From: Lachnospiraceae bacterium | Lineage (GTDB): Bacteria > Bacillota > Clostridia > Lachnospirales > Lachnospiraceae | Assembly (NCBI GenBank): GCA_021202635.1 | Contig: JAJQCQ010000085.1 | Coordinates: 64,168-128,167 of the forward strand | Length of the DNA stretch: 64,000 nucleotides | Reading direction: 5' to 3' | In this document: one piece after another, positions 1-8,179 of the stretch | How the letters are laid out: every line of letters starts with the position of its first letter | Position numbering within the stretch: the stretch's first letter is position 1 | Made by a program: the position numbers and the translations under genes | Notes under the pieces: generated by a model | Databases searched by the model: none | What the model was told of the DNA's origin: nothing | What the model saw: the letters and a program-made list of their open reading frames with translations, nothing else

Positions 1-405
1 CACTTTAAAGTCATTTTCAAATTTGATTCCGGCATCCGAAATATCCGCTTTCGTCTTTTCAAATATCTGTAATTCTTCCGCCGAACTCAGATCCGCAACT
101 TTCATCCGACTGCGGTACGCTGACGCAATGTCTGGTACAAGTACCTCTACGTCCGCACTGATTTTGCTCACGCAGGCTAACCTCCATCCCTGCGCAAATT
201 CCTCATCGGAGATATGCATGGTCTTCTTGGTATCCAGTTCTCCTCCGATCAATTTTACTCTGCATTTTCCGCAAGCTGCATTTCCATTGCATGGCGCATC
301 AATGGCAACATTCATCTTCTTTGCCACATCCAGAAGGCTTTCTCCCGCTAAAGCAAAGCCTTCGACATCCTGCCCATGTTCAAACTTAAAAGTCACTTTA
401 AACAT
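1..405 (-). CDS. acsV: Corrinoid activation/regeneration protein AcsV (RACo), N-terminal part, runs off window
   Basis: Reductive activator of the corrinoid iron-sulfur protein: it passes electrons to restore Co(I) when the corrinoid has been oxidised. Only about the first 135 residues are present. They start MFKVTFKFEHG and form a plant-type 2Fe-2S ferredoxin domain with CNGNAACGKC near residue 40 and a further Cys in the LAC motif near residue 75, as expected of RACo. The ATP-binding ASKHA part would lie beyond the window edge. The start is supported by a GGGAGAA ribosome binding site 8 nt upstream. It follows acsE in the same direction, but a strong terminator lies in the 341-nt gap, so it may be expressed separately. 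Identification rests on the ferredoxin domain plus the acs context. Confidence 0.85.
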   Translation of the reverse strand, partial: MFKVTFKFEHGQDVEGFALAGESLLDVAKKMNVAIDAPCNGNAACGKCRVKLIGGELDTKKTMHISDEEFAQGWRLACVSKISADVEVLVPDIASAYRSRMKVADLSSAEELQIFEKTKADISDAGIKFENDFKV

Positions 406-746
406 AATCATTTCTCCCATTATGTGTTTACACTTCAGACCGAAGTGGAACGGAGACGCCCATCAGCCACAGACATATGACGCATTAGCGGCATATTGCC
501 TGCGTAGCAGGCGGTCTGCGGCTTGCTGATCTGAATCTGAACAAAAACTGCCCTGAAAAAACATACCCAGGGGTACAAATACTTCCTGGGTATGATTCCG
601 TTTCATTATGATTCCATCCGCATGCAGCGACAGGCGGCATTGATTCTGCAGTGTTTTACCCGCCACAAAATCCCTGTACTGCATTTGCGGAGGAAAACTG
701 TGTGCGTGCAGCCCATTTCGATGCTGTTCTAAACGGCTGTTCAGAA
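406..746. other. Non-coding spacer between acsE and acsV
   Basis: 341 nt without a credible gene. It holds a Rho-independent terminator on the minus strand at 556-594, a GCCTGC/GCAGGC hairpin near 498-512, and a copy of the dispersed repeat (TGTTCTAAACGGCTGTTCAG) beside the acsE stop codon. A 73-codon frame at 463-684 on the minus strand has no ribosome binding site and is not called. I see no clear promoter for acsV. Confidence 0.6.
556..594 (-). terminator. Rho-independent terminator after acsE
   Basis: On the minus strand a perfect 10-bp stem (CATACCCAGG / CCTGGGTATG) with a 13-nt loop is followed directly by six T. It sits 150 nt after the acsE stop and 150 nt before acsV. It would end or strongly reduce transcripts of the acsB-acsD-acsC-acsE unit. 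Confidence 0.8.
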
Positions 747-1532
747 TCAGATCTCCAGATAGGAATCCGCATACAGAGTATTGCTCTTAAATACATCACA
801 GGATTTAATCGTTTCCATCAGACGAAGGTCATTCGGGTTCACGATCGCGGAGGTAAGACCCTGCATCATAGCCATTGCTACGAGTGCGGAATCCATGATC
901 GGACGAATGTGCTTCGGCATACCGTTAGAGTTATTGGAAAGGCCACCGGTAGAATTCAGACCCATATCAGAGAGCATCTTGATAAACTCAAGGATCTCCA
1001 TCTGCTTGTCCTGCATTCCCTTTACGACCAGGAAGAGCGGATCAAACCACATATCGGTTGGCTCCATACCAAGTTCCATGCCTCTCTCAAGAAGCATCTG
1101 GCAATAACCCATACGCTCATCATTGTCTTTTGCAATGCCTTCGCCGTTGCAAAGAGCAATCACGATCGCGTCGTTTGCTGCTGCAAGATCGATATTTTCG
1201 ATTCTTCCGGAAGCATCCGCAGAGTTTACAATCGGTTTTCCTTTAGAACGGTTGTAAACAGAGATACCTGCCTCGATTGCCTTCTTGTTGGAGGTATCCA
1301 GCGCCAGCGGAACATTGTCAAAGTTGCTCTGAAGGAGCTGTACCGCCCATTTCATCAGATCCTCACCATCTGCCTCAGCAGGTCCGATGTTTACATCAAG
1401 ATAAACAGCGCCGGCATCGAGCTGCTGCTTTGCTCTTTTCAGAATCGGCTCCGGGTCTCTCTCAGTAAACGCTTTGTTGACTGCAGGAGCAGTGGTGGAA
1501 AGTCTCTCACCAATCGTTACAAATTTTGCCAT
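747..1532 (-). CDS. acsE: Methyltetrahydrofolate:corrinoid/iron-sulfur protein methyltransferase AcsE
   Basis: Transfers the methyl group of CH3-H4folate to Co(I) of the corrinoid iron-sulfur protein, linking the methyl branch to the carbonyl branch of the Wood-Ljungdahl pathway. It has 261 residues, close to the 262 of the Moorella enzyme, and is a single pterin-binding TIM barrel. Pterin-site motifs visible are VYLDVNIGPAE, PLALDTSN and IVNSADASG. The start has AAAGGAGAA about 8 nt upstream. It lies 45 nt after acsC in the same direction and is surely co-transcribed with it. Nothing looks unusual in the protein; its stop codon overlaps a copy of the dispersed repeat. Confidence 0.96.
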   Translation of the reverse strand: MAKFVTIGERLSTTAPAVNKAFTERDPEPILKRAKQQLDAGAVYLDVNIGPAEADGEDLMKWAVQLLQSNFDNVPLALDTSNKKAIEAGISVYNRSKGKPIVNSADASGRIENIDLAAANDAIVIALCNGEGIAKDNDERMGYCQMLLERGMELGMEPTDMWFDPLFLVVKGMQDKQMEILEFIKMLSDMGLNSTGGLSNNSNGMPKHIRPIMDSALVAMAMMQGLTSAIVNPNDLRLMETIKSCDVFKSNTLYADSYLEI

Positions 1533-1577
1533 GATGGTTCTCCTTTATCTTAATTTTGGTTAACAGTTCAGTTACTC

Positions 1578-2921
1578 TTACAGTTCTTTCATAAACTTCA
1601 CAAGCTGAACAGCCTCTCTTGGAGCAATGATGATCTCCCATCCCGGAAGCTTCGCCTCAAGCTCGCCCTTTAATACAGCTACCTTGCCCGGAATAATCAG
1701 CTTTCTGGACTTCACTTTTCCCTCGATGTCCTGCTCTGCAAAGAACTTCGCGATCGTTCCTGCTGAGAATTTTCCTGCTGCCCAGGAAGTCAGTACGGAA
1801 AGTCCGCCTGCATCGTTGATGATGAGGTTGCACGGTACACCGGAGCGCTCCAGCTCACCGGATACCAGGAAGTAGGTCAGCGCAAAGTCTACCGTAGTCA
1901 GACATACCGAATTCTCATCTGCGCCGTTAAGCGGATAGATGCCCGGCTCAACCTTCATTGGTTTCTGCGGATCGGTGAAGAGGTTCTGTCTGAGACCATA
2001 TACCGGGTTTGCTTCCGCATAGGTCATCTGGTCAAGAACAATAATCGAACCATACTTCATCGTGAACAGAGATAAGAGAGCTGCCTGCAGATGTTTATCT
2101 CCCTGGCTCAAGCGATCGAGCCGCACAATCGACGGATAACCGCAGGTACGGTTGCTGTCTTTGATTGCCGCCTTACGGAATTCAACCGCAATCTTATATG
2201 CTTCTTTAACGGAATTCACGCCGCAGTCAAAGACCAGATTCTTATTTCCAAGCTTCTCAAGAGCTGCCAGCGTATCATAAAGCTCGTCAATATCCGCGCC
2301 CTGAACACCAAGAGTGACACCAGCTTCAGTCGCGACTTTATTCATTGCTTCATAGTTGGATGCATTTGCACCGTTCAGAACCGGCTTTTTATCCTTTACC
2401 AGGGCAAGAGCCTCAGCCGCAACCTCCGGATCTTCACAGCCAAGAATGAGCACACGGTCAACAGTCGCTGCTTTCTTAACCAGATCCAGATACTTGTCTT
2501 TGCCAGCCGCTTCCGCATAGTTTACATAAATCATTTCTGTAAACATACGCTCACCGATACGCTCATAGTCTACGGACTGAATTTCAGCCAGCTTCGCATC
2601 AATCGCCGCATCATCCATGCAGCTGCATACAGTAACTGCATAACGTGTTCTGCTTACGAAAGTTTTCTCATGACGGAACAGAACGGTTTCTCCGCCGAGA
2701 GAATACTCATTGTCACCGGTTCCGACCTTGATGGTCTTCATTGGCGGCGCAGTCGCCTCGTTCAGAGAAGCTTTTGCGTCCTCAGAAAAATAGGGACATT
2801 TATCAATGGAAACCGCACCCTGTGCCACTTTCATTGAGAAAGCCATACAGGTCGGGCTGCCGCACTCTTTACAGTTTTTCTTAGGTGATAATTTAAAAAT
2901 ATCCAAGCCTTTCAATGCCAT
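1578..2921 (-). CDS. acsC: Corrinoid iron-sulfur protein large (gamma) subunit AcsC
   Basis: Carries the cobamide and a 4Fe-4S cluster and shuttles the methyl group from AcsE to the A-cluster of AcsB. It has 447 residues, normal for the family. The N-terminal cluster domain shows Cys17, Cys20, Cys25 and Cys42 (KKNCKECGSPTC then DKCP), followed by a TIM barrel and the C-terminal B12-binding region (NLIINDAGGLSVLTSWAAG). The start is preceded by AAGGAGG. It is 30 nt downstream of acsD, with which it forms the heterodimer. Confidence 0.97.
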   Translation of the reverse strand: MALKGLDIFKLSPKKNCKECGSPTCMAFSMKVAQGAVSIDKCPYFSEDAKASLNEATAPPMKTIKVGTGDNEYSLGGETVLFRHEKTFVSRTRYAVTVCSCMDDAAIDAKLAEIQSVDYERIGERMFTEMIYVNYAEAAGKDKYLDLVKKAATVDRVLILGCEDPEVAAEALALVKDKKPVLNGANASNYEAMNKVATEAGVTLGVQGADIDELYDTLAALEKLGNKNLVFDCGVNSVKEAYKIAVEFRKAAIKDSNRTCGYPSIVRLDRLSQGDKHLQAALLSLFTMKYGSIIVLDQMTYAEANPVYGLRQNLFTDPQKPMKVEPGIYPLNGADENSVCLTTVDFALTYFLVSGELERSGVPCNLIINDAGGLSVLTSWAAGKFSAGTIAKFFAEQDIEGKVKSRKLIIPGKVAVLKGELEAKLPGWEIIIAPREAVQLVKFMKEL

Positions 2922-2951
2922 TTTATTTTCCTCCTTACGCTCTTCTGACGA

Positions 2952-3893
2952 TTAAATCAACTCTGAAATCATGGTCTTGATTGCTCTGACAGATTCCGGA
3001 TGTTTCAGAATCACAGCGTCTGAGCCGGCAGCGAGAACTGCTGCAGCAGTCTCTACTTCCATGTCAATCCCGCGCTCTTCCAGATTGCCCCATGCAGGCA
3101 TATCTTCTTCCGTAGCAGTGGACTCTTTTACCGTCCATGTCTCAGAAGCAACAGGAGTAATGATAGGCATCTGCAGCGTTGTGTCACCCTGTGACAGTGC
3201 AGCCGCTTTTACACGGTCCAGTGTAGATATCACGTAGTCGAAACCATATCCGACTGCAGCGGTACCAGCGTTCATTACAATTGTCTTACTGTCAACGCCA
3301 AGCTGTGTGAGCAGTACGTTCAGCTGTTTTGCAAGGTTGATATCTACAGCGGATTCAGCGCCCACAACCTGCTTGTAAGCAAGGCCGGCAGAAGCACCGA
3401 TAGTCTTGTAGTTTTCTTCCTTTGCCGCCAGAATCATGGCATTTTTGCCTTCCAGCGCAGCTGCAGCCTTATCCAGAAGCTCAGCGTCTTTTTCTACGTT
3501 CTTGCAGCCGCAAACAACAAGCGGAACATCGACAGCGTCAGCGACATCCCTGACAATCTGAATCAGTTCCTCCGTAGATTTGTTCTTTCCGTTCGGATCT
3601 CCGCCTTCCAAACGAATGCTGAGAAAATCAACTCCGTCAAATGTCACAGCTTTTTTTGCCATGTCAACAACCGTCGTGCAGCCCTCATAGAGCTTCTGTA
3701 CACACTCCGGCTCAGCTTCCATGCCGCCGTCCGTAATCTCAATACCAACCTTCGGTGCATTCTCAATCGCATCATCAAAGGTATAGAATGGGAAGACGTT
3801 CTCGCCGCCAAGCTTGATTGCCTTATCGCCGGTGCCGACTTCAACGGTATTAATTTTCGCATTGAATTTTCCTGATTTTGCAGTAAACGGCAT
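2952..3893 (-). CDS. acsD: Corrinoid iron-sulfur protein small (delta) subunit AcsD
   Basis: TIM-barrel partner of AcsC in the methyl-carrying corrinoid iron-sulfur protein. It has 313 residues. Motifs such as SIRLEGGDPNGKN and VVCGCKNVEKD and the C-terminal DAVILKHPESV fit the AcsD/CdhD family. It carries no cluster ligands of its own, as expected. The ribosome binding site AAGGAGG lies 9 nt before the ATG. It is separated from acsB upstream by a 394-nt structured spacer, the longest gap inside the cluster. Confidence 0.96.
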   Translation of the reverse strand: MPFTAKSGKFNAKINTVEVGTGDKAIKLGGENVFPFYTFDDAIENAPKVGIEITDGGMEAEPECVQKLYEGCTTVVDMAKKAVTFDGVDFLSIRLEGGDPNGKNKSTEELIQIVRDVADAVDVPLVVCGCKNVEKDAELLDKAAAALEGKNAMILAAKEENYKTIGASAGLAYKQVVGAESAVDINLAKQLNVLLTQLGVDSKTIVMNAGTAAVGYGFDYVISTLDRVKAAALSQGDTTLQMPIITPVASETWTVKESTATEEDMPAWGNLEERGIDMEVETAAAVLAAGSDAVILKHPESVRAIKTMISELI

Positions 3894-4287
3894 TTCTTTT
3901 TATCCTCCTTGTGGGTGTTACTAAAATTTGGGAAAAGGGGAGTCTACCTTAGGTTTCAATCAAAAGACATCTCGTCGCTTATGTAAAAGATTAGTAAGCT
4001 GGATGTGTCTCACTACTTGGCCTACATCGTAGACTCAGAAAAATGCTTCGCATTTTTCTTCGTTAAAAAAGCCAAAATCAACTCACAGGAAATTCTCGCG
4101 AGCGAGATTTCCTTTACTTGGCCTACACCATAGACTCAGAAAAATGCTCCGCATTTTTCTTCGTTAAAAAACTCAAAATCGTCATGCAAGAAATCTCGCA
4201 AGCGAGATTTCTTCGCAAGCCGATTTTACGGGAGATTCGTAATACGAATCTCCCTAAGAATGCAGCGAAGCTGCATTCTTGAGTTTT
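3894..4287 (-). other. Structured spacer between acsB and acsD
   Basis: 394 nt with no gene. It contains a 101-bp tandem duplication (4015-4115 and 4116-4216), each copy with two hairpins, plus two further perfect hairpins at 4230-4254 and 4256-4280. A 12-bp inverted repeat (4165-4176 with 4279-4290, the latter including the acsB stop codon) encloses the last three hairpins. Several hairpins have GAAG/TTCG-like loops. No long U-run follows a stem outside the closing helix, so I read it as a partial terminator, processing or mRNA-stabilising region rather than a full stop. Confidence 0.6.
4015..4216. repeat. 101-bp tandem direct repeat, two copies
   Basis: Copy 1 is 4015-4115 and copy 2 begins at 4116. 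The first 56 bases of the two copies (4015-4070 and 4116-4171) differ at only three positions. The remaining 45 are clearly related but more diverged. Each copy holds a stem AGAAAAATGC/GCATTTTTCT and a stem around CTCGC/GCGAG. The two copies are too few and too structured for a CRISPR. Confidence 0.8.
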
Positions 4288-6414
4288 TTACATCATTGGT
4301 TCCATCTCAAGTGCCGGGTGACCTTTTTCGGTCAGGAACGCGAGCAGTGCTTCCGGATCTTCGGTAACGACGGTCTCATCCGCAATCATATCGACGAAGT
4401 TATCGATTCCGTACAGCTCTTTTGCTGACTCGTTCAAGCGCTCTGCTACCTGGTCTTTGAGGTCTTTCGGCATCCACACGATACGGGCGATGCCGCCTTC
4501 TGCCTTCATGAACTTCTTAGAAGAAATGAAGTGCTTGCCATGTCCCATGAAGCCTGGGGTCTGCACACCGCCGCCGGTCATGGAAGCCAACTCGGAGAAG
4601 GTCATGCCGATCGGAGTCATGCCCGCGTACTCACGGTTCGCGATGCAGACGCCGTTGGAGAGCGGCTCGATGCCACAGATACATTCGAAGCAGCCGCAGC
4701 TTGTCATCGGCTTTTCGATGATGGAATACAGAGATACATCTTCCAGTGCGCCCTGTGAGAATTTGCGGACTGCCTCATTGACATCCTCATATTCGCCAAT
4801 GCGCTCATCGATGACTTTCTCTTTGGTAATAACCTGGCAGGGACCCTGCGGATCCAGCTCGTTGGTCGCTTTCGCGTCCAGCCATGAAACAGCGCCGCAC
4901 AGTCCAAGACGCTCCGGGGTAACTACGCAGACATGGCTTGGAGAGAATGCCTGGCACATAATGCAGCTATAGTAAACGTCAACGCCCTCATCTGTCAGGG
5001 TCGTTAGACGTTCATCACGTTTGTCAAACATCGGAATCGCCAGCTCATGACGAAGCTTTGTACACATTTCCGGATCAGTGATGACCTTCACCTGGCATTT
5101 GTCTACAACAGCTGCGAACTCACTCTTTACCTTCGCGTAAAGAACTTCGCCGATGTGTTTTGCACGGAAACCGGCATTGAAGGTATCTTTGCTGACACGG
5201 ATACGGATCATGTCACGCTGACCGGTGTGCATCAGACCTTCGATGCAGTTCAGATAAGAGTGGAACTTACGCTCGAATACCGGTTCAAAGTCTGCCTGCA
5301 TGCTCTTGCCGGCAACTTCTACTATGTAACCGATGGAATGCTTGCTGCCCACCTCGAACTCGTCGAGATCCGGTCCGATGACTTCGATCTTGTGGTCTTC
5401 TACTTCGGAGAGCTCTTTGTTGTGAACCAGCTCGAAGCAGTCGACTCTGGAGCCGTCGAATTCTACCTGCATATCGCCGCGGCGGATGATCTCGCCCTCG
5501 AATGCGGACGCAAACGCAACCGGGATATCGATATCTGTAATCTTAAGCTTAATATCACGCGCTTCCAGAGAGGTCGCGTTGAACTTGGACACATCCGTCT
5601 GTACAATCAGGCTCTTCGGTACACGGAAGGTCTCTTCATTTGTGATAACCGGGAAACCGAGGGCAATCGCCCCTGCGCCGGCTGCAACAATCACTTCATC
5701 CAGCGGAGCGAATGCGTTTACGAATGCCGGTACACGCTCCATCGTGTATTTCATCAGGCCTGCCGCATCACCCGGGGTGATATTACCAAAGATCAGCGCC
5801 GCACGGATAGCGACAGAAACTACATGAATGACTGCGGTGACGTCTTTGCCCAGCGGAATCACACGTACATTTGCGCCGGTTTTATAACCGAGCTCTTCAC
5901 ACTGATCAATGATGCCGCCAACCAGTGTAACCAGGATACCCTGTGCCTGATAGCTCTTTACCAGAGCAACACCTTCCTCTGCAGTCGGAGCTGCGCCAAG
6001 AATAACAGCTACGCCCGGGATATCGCCTGTAACAAGCGGAACACCCAGCTCACGGATCACTGCATCTGCAAGATGACCATAGCAAGGCTCAGAATACGGA
6101 GCTGCACCGTCAATATACTTCAGTACTTCGATAAATTCTGCGCAGAGTGCTGTCGCAACACCTGACATGAAAGCATCGTTCATTCTCGGATTTCTGGTCA
6201 TCAGAGTTTTTACGACGCCGAGAGCTGTTTTCAGCTCACCGAGATTACCGACCTTTGTGCCAGTCACAGCATAATAGCACGGAAGGCTGTACGCGGTGTC
6301 CGGGAAAGCTACCGGCTTGTCTTCGCCGTACTGTGCGATTGCATTATCAATCGCCTGTTCTGTAAGACCATATACTGCGTCATTTCCTTTAAAAATAACA
6401 TCAAATAAAGTCAC
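4288..6414 (-). CDS. acsB: Acetyl-CoA synthase (CODH/ACS alpha subunit) AcsB
   Basis: Condenses the methyl group, CO and CoA to acetyl-CoA at the Ni-Ni-4Fe4S A-cluster. It has 708 residues against 729 in Moorella, and the difference lies at the N-terminus. All A-cluster ligands are present: Cys484, Cys487, Cys496 and Cys506 for the cubane, and the Cys573-Gly574-Cys575 motif for the distal nickel. They sit a constant 22 positions before the Moorella numbering. The start is a GTG with AGGAGG 8 nt upstream; a longer frame to 6531 overlaps the upstream gene and has no supporting site. It is preceded at 76 nt by the CODH-like truncated gene. Confidence 0.97.
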   Translation of the reverse strand: MTLFDVIFKGNDAVYGLTEQAIDNAIAQYGEDKPVAFPDTAYSLPCYYAVTGTKVGNLGELKTALGVVKTLMTRNPRMNDAFMSGVATALCAEFIEVLKYIDGAAPYSEPCYGHLADAVIRELGVPLVTGDIPGVAVILGAAPTAEEGVALVKSYQAQGILVTLVGGIIDQCEELGYKTGANVRVIPLGKDVTAVIHVVSVAIRAALIFGNITPGDAAGLMKYTMERVPAFVNAFAPLDEVIVAAGAGAIALGFPVITNEETFRVPKSLIVQTDVSKFNATSLEARDIKLKITDIDIPVAFASAFEGEIIRRGDMQVEFDGSRVDCFELVHNKELSEVEDHKIEVIGPDLDEFEVGSKHSIGYIVEVAGKSMQADFEPVFERKFHSYLNCIEGLMHTGQRDMIRIRVSKDTFNAGFRAKHIGEVLYAKVKSEFAAVVDKCQVKVITDPEMCTKLRHELAIPMFDKRDERLTTLTDEGVDVYYSCIMCQAFSPSHVCVVTPERLGLCGAVSWLDAKATNELDPQGPCQVITKEKVIDERIGEYEDVNEAVRKFSQGALEDVSLYSIIEKPMTSCGCFECICGIEPLSNGVCIANREYAGMTPIGMTFSELASMTGGGVQTPGFMGHGKHFISSKKFMKAEGGIARIVWMPKDLKDQVAERLNESAKELYGIDNFVDMIADETVVTEDPEALLAFLTEKGHPALEMEPMM

Positions 6415-6490
6415 TTTACTACCTCCTGAATTATACAGCAGAGAGCGATTTGCTGTCTGCGTAATTACTTTTGTTTCAACGTGCGATGGA

Positions 6491-7183
6491 TCAGATTTCA
6501 ATCGCAGTGCGCTTTTTCTCGATATCCGCAATCAGAGCATCTGCGAGCTCATCCAGATCAGCAGAAACCGTCTGCGTTGCATCCGCGCCGTTTTTCAGTC
6601 CGCTTGCAGCGAACACATCTTCCAGGGAACCCTCATAGGGCAGGATGCCGATAAAGGTATCAACACCCAGGCCTGCAAATGTATTGCCAAGCTCCACGGC
6701 CTGAGCTGTTACACCGGCAGGATCACAGCCAACTACCGGCAATTGCGGTACTGTCAGGCCGGAATCATTGCAAAGTGCAGTCGCGATTGTCACGACATTG
6801 CCTACATTCTCCAGACCGCCAAGCGGCAGTACCGGAGGAATCTCTGCAAGTTCACAGACACGCTTCAGGCCTGCGCCGCACAGTTCCTTCGCATCCGGGT
6901 TCAGAAGTCCGGCGTCCGCCGCCACCTGTACCGGATAACCGATCGCCAGTATTACGATATCATTGGCAATCAGCTTTTTGAAAAGAGCTACATACTCGTC
7001 CGTATCACGGACTTCAGACCCATCCGTTCCAAGAAGCACGGCAGCGCCGCGCAGTACGCCGGAAGTCACACATTCTAACAATGGCTTCGTCGTACCGGTC
7101 GTATCGACCTTTGAATTGCAGACTCCATCCAACGCCTGAATGATGTCCGCTACTTCCAGTTTCGGTAATGCAGATTCACTCAT
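6491..7183 (-). CDS. Stand-alone CODH C-terminal-domain paralogue without C-cluster cysteines
   Basis: 230 residues that align end to end with residues about 409-630 of the CooS encoded at 8180-10072. Shared blocks include ETGTTKPL/DTTGTTKPL, LCGAGLKRVCEL, IPPVL and QLPVVGC, and the same EEKRTA/EKKRTA terminus. All three C-cluster cysteine positions of this domain are changed: CooS Cys451 to Thr53, Cys481 to Tyr83 and Cys522 to Leu124. The N-terminal CODH half with the B and D clusters is absent. It therefore cannot be a CO dehydrogenase. It is an intact frame with its own promoter and ribosome binding site (AGAGGCG), directly before acsB, which argues against a dead remnant. A structural or assembly partner of CODH/ACS is a guess. 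Confidence 0.85.
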   Translation of the reverse strand: MSESALPKLEVADIIQALDGVCNSKVDTTGTTKPLLECVTSGVLRGAAVLLGTDGSEVRDTDEYVALFKKLIANDIVILAIGYPVQVAADAGLLNPDAKELCGAGLKRVCELAEIPPVLPLGGLENVGNVVTIATALCNDSGLTVPQLPVVGCDPAGVTAQAVELGNTFAGLGVDTFIGILPYEGSLEDVFAASGLKNGADATQTVSADLDELADALIADIEKKRTAIEI

Positions 7184-7219
7184 TTCATTCGCCTCTTTTC
7201 CAGTTTTTTGTATACTATT

Positions 7220-7248
7220 GTTATACCAAGAACTTCTCGATTTTGCAA
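7220..7248 (-). promoter_or_regulatory. Promoter for the CODH-like gene and acsB
   Basis: Minus-strand -35 TTGCAA (7243-7248) and -10 TATAAC (7220-7225) with a 17-nt spacer. They lie about 37 nt upstream of the start at 7183, inside the short gap after cooC. This would allow acsB to be transcribed separately from the CODH maturation genes. Confidence 0.6.
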
Positions 7249-7285
7249 CTGAAAAACTGTTTTGGCGATGATATTTTATCCTGTT

Positions 7286-8044
7286 TTATTCCAGCTTTTC
7301 CTTAATAGAGCGAATTTCCTGCACAGTACTCTGGCTGTAATCATAAGGGGAGGAACCATTGCGGTCTGCGTCAATGATTTCCGTATTGTAATGAATCACA
7401 CCAAGAAGATCCTCAGCCGGTATCTTCGAGCGGACAAACTCCTCATCCTTCTCATCGCGGACCTTATTCGCGACCACATAAACCTGTTTTACACCGAGGT
7501 CATCCGCCAGACGTTTTACATTGCGATAAGTCTGTACACTTCTCGCGCCGGGTTCGATCACAACAATAAATGCGTCCATACCGCTTGTGGTCCCGCGGCC
7601 AAGGTGCTCCAGTCCGGCTTCCATGTCCAGGATCACCACATCGTTTGAGCGAAGCATGAGATGATTAATAATTCTTTTGAGCATTACATGCTCCGGACAG
7701 ACACAGCCACTGCCGCCAGTCTCTACCGTTCCCAGAACCAGAAGCTTCACTCCATTGCATTTTTTTGCGTATTTATCCGGAATATCGTCTACCTTTGGAT
7801 TGATTTTAAAAATCTTATTGAACTCATCGGCACCGGTGCGTTCCTCAACCAATTTTCGCATTTTTGTGATGGGGACGATTTCTGCCAGATCGGCCTCATC
7901 AAATCCGAGTGCCAGGCCGAGATTTGCGTCCGGGTCCGCGTCCGCAGCCAGCACAGAGCGCCCTTCATCCGCATACAACCGCGCCAGCGTCGCAGCAAAA
8001 GTTGTCTTACCAACTCCGCCCTTTCCAGTAATTGCAATCTTCAT
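7286..8044 (-). CDS. cooC: CODH nickel-insertion ATPase CooC (copy downstream of cooS)
   Basis: MinD/ParA-type P-loop ATPase that inserts nickel into the C-cluster of CODH, or possibly the A-cluster of ACS. It has 252 residues. The deviant Walker A GKGGVGKT is at residues 7-14, and the dimer-interface nickel-binding CxC pair is Cys114/Cys116 (GCVCPEH). A switch motif DMEAGLEHLGRG follows. The start is supported by AGAGG about 9 nt upstream. It lies between cooS and the CODH-like gene. The window holds a second, diverged CooC at 10215-10988; which one corresponds to AcsF cannot be decided from sequence alone. Confidence 0.92.
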   Translation of the reverse strand: MKIAITGKGGVGKTTFAATLARLYADEGRSVLAADADPDANLGLALGFDEADLAEIVPITKMRKLVEERTGADEFNKIFKINPKVDDIPDKYAKKCNGVKLLVLGTVETGGSGCVCPEHVMLKRIINHLMLRSNDVVILDMEAGLEHLGRGTTSGMDAFIVVIEPGARSVQTYRNVKRLADDLGVKQVYVVANKVRDEKDEEFVRSKIPAEDLLGVIHYNTEIIDADRNGSSPYDYSQSTVQEIRSIKEKLE

Positions 8045-8099
8045 GTATACTGCCTCTTTCCTGCTACCGATAAAATCATGAGTTCAACAGCTTTTTGCT

Positions 8100-8149
8100 G
8101 CAGACCCGCCCGCTTAGCGAACGATATGCTGCTTCACAGAAGGGTCTGC
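8100..8149. repeat. Inverted repeat between cooS and cooC
   Basis: Arms GCAGACCC (8100-8107) and GGGTCTGC (8142-8149) with a 34-nt loop lie in the 135-nt gap between cooS and cooC. No U-run follows on the minus strand. It may be a degenerate member of the dispersed palindrome family, or an mRNA-processing site. Confidence 0.4.
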
Positions 8150-8179
8150 GCAAAAAAGGAAACATTCTGAATTTGAAAA

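Noticed and set aside
463-684. 73-codon minus-strand frame between acsE and acsV
   Set aside because: No ribosome binding site, it spans the terminator hairpin and its sequence has no family-like features.
406-746. Cobalamin or other riboswitch upstream of corrinoid genes
   Set aside because: I looked for conserved B12-box, THF or SAM core sequences here and in the other gaps and saw none.
4015-4216. Possible CRISPR array
   Set aside because: Only two tandem units, the spacer-like halves are themselves related, and no cas genes are near.
5047-6165. Long plus-strand frame opposite acsB
   Set aside because: Shadow of acsB, which carries all A-cluster ligands on the other strand; similar shadows lie opposite polC, ispG, prs, pheA, nfnA and others.
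6491-7183. Annotating the gene as a functional CO dehydrogenase or as a pseudogene
   Set aside because: It lacks the B/D-cluster half and the three C-terminal C-cluster cysteines, so it is not a CODH; but it is an uninterrupted, well-signalled frame with conserved blocks, so it is not called a pseudogene.
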